Part shown: positions 13,675 to 17,756 of the stretch, one piece after another | Position numbering within the stretch: position 1 is the stretch's first letter | Layout: the number at the start of each line of letters is the position of its first letter | Origin: Synechococcales cyanobacterium PMM_0003 | GTDB lineage: Bacteria; Cyanobacteriota; Cyanobacteriia; Pseudanabaenales; Pseudanabaenaceae | Reading direction: 5' to 3' | NCBI GenBank assembly: GCA_949128015.1 | Contig: CASBRC010000461.1 | Location: forward strand, 1 to 17,756 | DNA length: 17,756 nt | Notes under the pieces: model-generated | What the model was told of the DNA's origin: nothing | What the model saw: the letters and a program-made list of their open reading frames with translations, nothing else | Databases searched by the model: none | Made by a program: the position numbers and the translations under genes

Positions 13675-15486
13675 ATGAAAATGACATATCGTAAAACGCT
13701 AATTTCTTTTCTTGCCGCAGTTAGCTGCCAAGTTCTCATTGCCGACAGCGCCCCTTCTGCGAACATACCTGATAGCGGAAATGTAATTCAGTTAAATGGA
13801 CAGCCTTGGACAGGGCGATGGATTAGGAGAGTAGAACAAGGACAACAAAGTTTGTATGTGCAAGAAGACTGGCTGACGGGTGGTTTAGGCGTGCAGATGA
13901 TGGATTCGGAGAAAGCCGATCGCCAAAGATTGCGGTGGTTTTCTAGTCCGACTTTTTCGCGGGTTACTTTTGATAACACAGGCAGATTTCGTTATCTCGA
14001 TCTTGCGCCATTTGCTGAGCAATGGCGAACTGAAATCACGGGAAATGCTCTAAATATTTATACCCCTGACACAAAAATGCAAGCTGTGCGTCGCAGCAAA
14101 CAGCCTTGGGGCGATCGCATTGTGATCGATTTGAACCGACGTACTCCTTGGCGAGTTAGTCAGCAAGAAAATTTGATTACTGTAGTCGTATCGGCTGAGG
14201 TTGCGGCTGACTTGCCCATTGGCATAAATGCGATCGCAGGTAATCTGGTGAAGTCGGTTAATGTGCAACCACAAGGGAAATTGACCCAGATTCAGATCCA
14301 AATGAATGAATCGATTAATCCTGCGATCGAGATGCTCAGTAGTCCGACTCCTAAGATCGTGATCGATTTACGGAATGACTATGTACCACCAAGCCTAACT
14401 GTCCAATGGGCTGAAGGATTGCGAAGAATTGAACGAGTTATAGAAATCCCCAATAAGCCAAAAACAGATAAAGATCCGAAAACGATTAAGTTTGCGGTTA
14501 CAGCTTTGGAAGTCGATCTGAAATCACCCCAATTAAAACTACGTCCAATTTGGAGTAATCCTGAAGGATCGCCTAATGGAGTTATCGGTTTGATGCCAGT
14601 TCCGCGAATGGTGGAGCAAGCTCAAGCTGTGGGTGCGATTAATGGCGGATTTTTTAATCGAATTCGGAAGTTACCCGTTGGCGCAATTCGGGAAGGAAAT
14701 CGTTGGTTAGCAGGAACAGCATTAGTTAGGGGGGCGGTCGCTTGGAATGAGAAGGGGGAAATTCTAATTGATCGTCTAAATTTTAAAGAAGAAATTAGTA
14801 CTGCTAGTCAGATAACAATTGCACTCACCAATCTCAATAGTGGTTATGTACAAAGGGGAATCGCTCGCTATACACCTAGTTGGGGCAGTGCTTATTCACC
14901 ACTCACTGAAAATGAACTTTTAATAGTGGTGCGTGGCGATCGCGTAGTCGCGCAGTATCAAGGTAAGGCAGTCGGCGTTGGACAGATTGCGATCCCAAGT
15001 GATGGATATGTTTTAGTAGCTCGACAAACTCCCGAAGCCGCCAAACAATTACCTGTAGGGATGACTGTCCGTGGTCGCCAAGCTTTCATCCCTGAGAAGT
15101 TTGCGAGTTTCTCTAACTTAATTGGTGCAGGTCCACTCCTACTCAAAAATGGAAGTTTATCCCTAAATGGGAAACTGGAACAATTTCAATCAGGGTTTGA
15201 TACACAAGCTGCTGATCGCAGTGCGATCGCAACTACGAAGGAGAAAGGGAAGTTACTCCTTGCCACAGTCCAAGCTGCACCTAAAGGAGTTGCCCCAAAT
15301 CTCTTGCAAACTGCTGAGGTTCTCAAAAAACTTGGAGCTGTCGATGCACTTAATCTTGATGGTGGTAGCTCTTCGACCCTATTTCTGGGGGGTGAGATTC
15401 TCAATCGTTCGATCACTGAGATTGCACCTGTACATAATGCGATCGCAATTTTTATCACCCCACCACCATCTAAACCTCAATTTTAA
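13675..15486 (+). CDS. Secreted phosphodiester glycosidase family (NAGPA/DUF2233) protein with N-terminal AMIN-like region
   Basis: The C-terminal half matches the NAGPA-like domain, a family including enzymes that cleave GlcNAc-1-phosphodiesters. Bacterial members are exported, often linked to envelope polysaccharides, and their substrates are largely unknown. The 603-residue protein starts with a signal peptide (about 1-29, MKMTYRKTLISFLAAVSC...), so an extracytoplasmic location is expected. Residues about 35-240 look like envelope beta-structure, with two repeats of RIVIDLNRRTPW / KIVIDLRNDYVP that resemble AMIN-type modules. The catalytic domain (about 275-600) has VGAINGGFFN (319-328), GAGPLLL (484-490), RSAIA (515-519) and NLDGGSSSTL (560-569), the family hallmarks. 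ATG codons at 13675 and 13681 both fit; I keep the first. It is a single gene following foldback repeat R2. Confidence 0.86.
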   Translation: MKMTYRKTLISFLAAVSCQVLIADSAPSANIPDSGNVIQLNGQPWTGRWIRRVEQGQQSLYVQEDWLTGGLGVQMMDSEKADRQRLRWFSSPTFSRVTFDNTGRFRYLDLAPFAEQWRTEITGNALNIYTPDTKMQAVRRSKQPWGDRIVIDLNRRTPWRVSQQENLITVVVSAEVAADLPIGINAIAGNLVKSVNVQPQGKLTQIQIQMNESINPAIEMLSSPTPKIVIDLRNDYVPPSLTVQWAEGLRRIERVIEIPNKPKTDKDPKTIKFAVTALEVDLKSPQLKLRPIWSNPEGSPNGVIGLMPVPRMVEQAQAVGAINGGFFNRIRKLPVGAIREGNRWLAGTALVRGAVAWNEKGEILIDRLNFKEEISTASQITIALTNLNSGYVQRGIARYTPSWGSAYSPLTENELLIVVRGDRVVAQYQGKAVGVGQIAIPSDGYVLVARQTPEAAKQLPVGMTVRGRQAFIPEKFASFSNLIGAGPLLLKNGSLSLNGKLEQFQSGFDTQAADRSAIATTKEKGKLLLATVQAAPKGVAPNLLQTAEVLKKLGAVDALNLDGGSSSTLFLGGEILNRSITEIAPVHNAIAIFITPPPSKPQF

Positions 15487-15514
15487 ATAATTTTTGATTT
15501 TCAAAAATTATTTA
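15484..15514. terminator. A/T-rich palindrome overlapping a stop codon
   Basis: The arms 15484-15497 and 15501-15514 are exact reverse complements around TTT, nearly all A/T. It begins at the TAA (15484-15486) of the glycosidase-family gene. It is weak as a hairpin but positioned as a terminator. Confidence 0.5.
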
Positions 15515-15590
15515 CTTACGATTTGTATCTTATTCAATCAATTCATTCAGGAAATAATACAGCTATCTTTCACAGTAAATATGTGGAAGC

Positions 15591-15602
15591 AGCAACGTTG
15601 CT
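15591..15602. promoter_or_regulatory. 12-bp palindrome upstream of the hdeD-like gene, possible operator
   Basis: AGCAACGTTGCT is a perfect palindrome 31 nt ahead of the hdeD-like ATG. Its place fits an operator or leader element, but a single short palindrome is weak evidence. Confidence 0.3.
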
Positions 15603-15633
15603 TTACTAAACTAGAGCAAGGTAGGAAATTAAG

Positions 15634-16197
15634 ATGAGCATTACTGAATATGAAGATGATGATGAACAATTTGTTGGGTCTGGACGGATTAAGGCGATCG
15701 CTATTCTGATGATCGCTTTGGGGATCTTTGCGATCACCTTTCCTTTCTTTGCAAGCATTACTTCAGCGCTGTTGTTTGGTTGGATATTCGTCTTTGCTGG
15801 ACTTGCTCAAATTACTTATTCTTTTCAATCTAGAGGTTCAGGACAGGTCTGGAAATTAATTTTAGGGCTTTTGTATCTTATTTCAGGAATTATCGTAATT
15901 GCCAATCCGTTTGAAGGGTTGGTTGCTTTCACATTAGTGATCGGGATTACAATTGTTGTGCAGGGTATGATTCAGGTAGCGATCGCCTTTAGAATGCGTA
16001 GGGTATCACCAAATTGGATCTGGATGCTTGTGAGTGGACTCATTGGTATTATTTTTGGCATTTTAGTTTGGTCGATCTCTTCCCTTAGTGCAGCTTGGTT
16101 AGTTGGTTCTTTGATTGGCATTAATCTCTTATTTGATGGGATTTGGATGCTTACGCTCCATACTGGACAGCATCGTTCTTTGTATTATCGCAATTAG
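15634..16197 (+). CDS. HdeD family (DUF308) membrane protein
   Basis: HdeD in E. coli is an inner-membrane protein linked to acid resistance at high cell density; the molecular action of the family is not settled. The 187-residue protein has an acidic N-terminal tail (MSITEYEDDDEQ) and six membrane segments in three hairpins, at about residues 19-39, 42-63, 73-90, 95-117, 128-148 and 151-174. The repeated DUF308 pattern of short glycine-rich helices is visible (IALGIFAITFPF, YLISGIIVIANPF, GLIGIIFGILVW). The ATG at 15634 follows AGGAA by about 8 nt. A membrane-fusion gene begins 50 nt downstream on the same strand with no terminator between, so the two are probably co-transcribed. Confidence 0.88.
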   Translation: MSITEYEDDDEQFVGSGRIKAIAILMIALGIFAITFPFFASITSALLFGWIFVFAGLAQITYSFQSRGSGQVWKLILGLLYLISGIIVIANPFEGLVAFTLVIGITIVVQGMIQVAIAFRMRRVSPNWIWMLVSGLIGIIFGILVWSISSLSAAWLVGSLIGINLLFDGIWMLTLHTGQHRSLYYRN

Positions 16198-16235
16198 ATA
16201 AGTAGTTAAATAGATGAACTTTTTCATTGTATTGC

Positions 16236-16240
16236 AGGAG
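16236..16240 (+). promoter_or_regulatory. Shine-Dalgarno fixing the start of the hlyD-like gene
   Basis: AGGAG lies 7 nt before ATG 16248 and selects it over the upstream in-frame TTG at 16227. Confidence 0.75.
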
Positions 16241-16247
16241 TTTAGAA

Positions 16248-17630
16248 ATGGAGAAAGACATGATTACTGACAAAGATAAATTTGAAGAACGTCTCAAAAA
16301 TTTGGCGATCGCACCGCAACCTCTATTAGCTCCTGCGATAGAAGCCAAAGAATCGATCGTCTCTTTCCCCTTGGTAGATGAACCTGAAAAAATTGAAAAA
16401 ATAGAACCTAAGCGAATTAAACCGATTACCTTTATTTTGGCGGGATTGGGTGTCGGCGCTGTAGTTGCGATCGCATTTGGTTATCGATTTTGGCAATATG
16501 CCTCTACCCATCAATCGACGGATAACGCTACCGTTGTCGGGCATATTCACCAAGTCAGCAGCAAAATTGCAGGAACTGTGACCCATGTTCTCGTGGGTGA
16601 TAATCAGCAGGTGCAATCAGGGCAATTATTAGTAAAGCTCGATCCGAAGGACTATGAGAACAAAGTTCAACAAGCTCAAGCGGCTTTAGAATCGACTAAA
16701 AGAACTGCAAATGCGGCTCAAGCCAATATCGATCTATCCTCTGAAACTACCAGTGGCAAGACCACTCAAGCAAAGGGAAATGTCAGTATCGCTCAAGCTA
16801 CAATTGCTAATGCTGAAGCGATCGCTCAAGAGGCTCAAGCAGGAATTTCCCTTGCTCAAGCGCAGGTAGAGCAAGCCAATGCTAGTTTAGACAATGCCCA
16901 AATTGACTACAACCGTTACAGCACGCTTTATAAACAAGGTGCGATCGCCAATCAGCAATTGGATGTAGCCAAAACTGCGCTTGATGTGGCTCTAGCTCAG
17001 AAAAATTCGGCAGTTCAAGTAGTCGAACAAGCGCAAGCAAGATTGGCTCAAGCGAGGCAAGGAATTTCCAGCGCTCAGGCTAAGTTGTCAGGATCGCGAG
17101 GTGAATTGGAACAAGCGGCTGCAAGCGGTCAACAAACAACCGTTAACCGTAGTGAATATGAGGCTGCTAAATCTGCGATCGCGTAATCGGGAGCCGCACT
17201 TAAGGACGCACAATTACAGCTTGCCTATATCGACATCTTCGCTCCTAGCGCAGGACGGATTGGCAAGAAGACCGTTGAAGTGGGCAACCGCATCCAAGTG
17301 GGATCGCCATTAATAGCCGTGGTAGAGAACAATTACTGGATCATCGCTAATTTTAAAGAAACGCAATTGAATCGTATCAAAGCAGGACAGTTGGTGGAAA
17401 TTAAACTAGATGCCTTTCCCGATCGCATTTTTCTTGGTCGCGTCGAGAGCATTGCTCCCGCTTCGGGCGCTCAATTTGCCTTGTTACCACCCGATAACGC
17501 CACTGGAAACTTCACCAAAATCGTCCAGCGTATTTCTGTCAAAATCACCTTAGATCCGCAAAGTCTTAAAGGTTATGAATCGCGAATTACGGCAGGTATG
17601 TCTGCGGAAGTTACGGTTGAGATTAAGTAG
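16248..17630 (+). pseudogene. HlyD/EmrA-type membrane fusion protein interrupted by an in-frame TAA
   Basis: Membrane fusion proteins of this type anchor in the inner membrane and link an MFS or ABC exporter to an outer-membrane channel. The frame from ATG 16248 encodes a cytoplasmic tail, a membrane segment (about 58-78) and the first half of the lipoyl domain (about 95-135, TDNATVVGHIHQVSSKIAG). A long Ala/Gln-rich coiled coil (about 136-300) follows. Codon 313 is TAA (17184-17186). In the same frame, with no shift, the sequence continues SGAALKDAQLQLAYIDIFAP, then completes the lipoyl half (GRIGKKTVEVGN) and beta-barrel and ends at TAG 17628-17630, 147 codons later. So one stop separates two parts of an otherwise intact 460-codon gene. 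CAA (Gln) to TAA by one transition is the likeliest origin. The N-terminal product would lack its second lipoyl half and barrel. A pseudogene, a recent mutation, readthrough or a sequencing error are all possible. No exporter gene is visible before the window ends. Confidence 0.85.
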
Positions 17631-17689
17631 CTTCTGCAAAGCGAAGATCTGCCCTCTCCTGCGGGAGCCACGGTGTACACACAAGTCTC

Positions 17690-17756
17690 AAAAACCCCCT
17701 TTAATTCCCCCTTGCAAAGGGGGAAAACCAGAAATCTTGTTCCCGCCCCTTTGCAA
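17690..17756. repeat. C-rich/G-rich repeat with hairpin, running off the window
   Basis: The segment contains CCCCCTTTAATTCCCCC followed by a hairpin with 9-bp arms (17705-17713 and 17717-17725, loop GCA), then near the end GCCCCTTTGCAA, a partial restatement. The base pattern resembles dispersed C5TTTAAT-type repeats I remember from cyanobacterial intergenic DNA. It lies 60 nt after the hlyD-like stop; the spacer 17631-17689 shows nothing else. Confidence 0.55.

Noticed and set aside
17101..17313. Frameshift as the cause of the broken hlyD-like gene
   Set aside because: The 70-codon frame here is in another phase and not HlyD-like. The true sequence resumes in the same frame right after the TAA, so it is a nonsense codon.

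Overview
The window looks like ordinary chromosomal DNA from a cyanobacterium. The HIP1 octamer GCGATCGC occurs more than 40 times (about once per 400 bases) in genes and spacers on both strands. Several proteins are cyanobacterial in character: a CtpA-type D1-processing protease, a COP23-domain secreted protein, a YbjN-domain protein and a single-domain DUF39 homocysteine protein. The style, including many small hairpins with a GCGC-WWW-GCGC core, reminds me of Pseudanabaena-like genomes, but I cannot fix the genus from sequence alone.

Layout. Bases 1-926 hold the 3' part of a cysteine synthase gene, facing ctpA (minus strand) across a spacer that is almost entirely one palindrome. ctpA diverges from cobS, and two related hairpin repeats lie between them. 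Next come pgk, a 105-bp foldback repeat, a COP23 gene and a fumarylacetoacetate-hydrolase-family gene (both minus). A dicarboxylate/amino-acid symporter gene follows and converges on an Rpn-family nuclease gene (minus) that carries eight 4-residue repeats. The minus-strand DUF39 homocysteine-biosynthesis gene and a YbjN gene then diverge from metK, with a 65-bp perfect palindrome in between. After metK come a Tas-like aldo/keto reductase, a second foldback repeat, a secreted phosphodiester glycosidase-family protein, an HdeD-like membrane protein and a HlyD/EmrA-type membrane fusion gene interrupted by one in-frame TAA. The last ~70 bases hold a C-rich/G-rich repeat.

How the genes relate. Most are single-gene units separated by hairpins rather than a large operon. 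A loose sulfur-amino-acid theme is visible: cysteine synthase, DUF39 homocysteine synthesis and SAM synthetase. hdeD and the hlyD-like gene are 50 bp apart and probably co-transcribed. I see no tRNA, rRNA, CRISPR array, insertion sequence or known riboswitch. The points most worth a second look are the Rpn gene (probable gene-within-gene toxin/antitoxin of the Rpn type), the set of near-perfect palindromes with variable arms, the two foldback repeats, the altered ion-site motif of the symporter and the nonsense codon in the hlyD-like gene.
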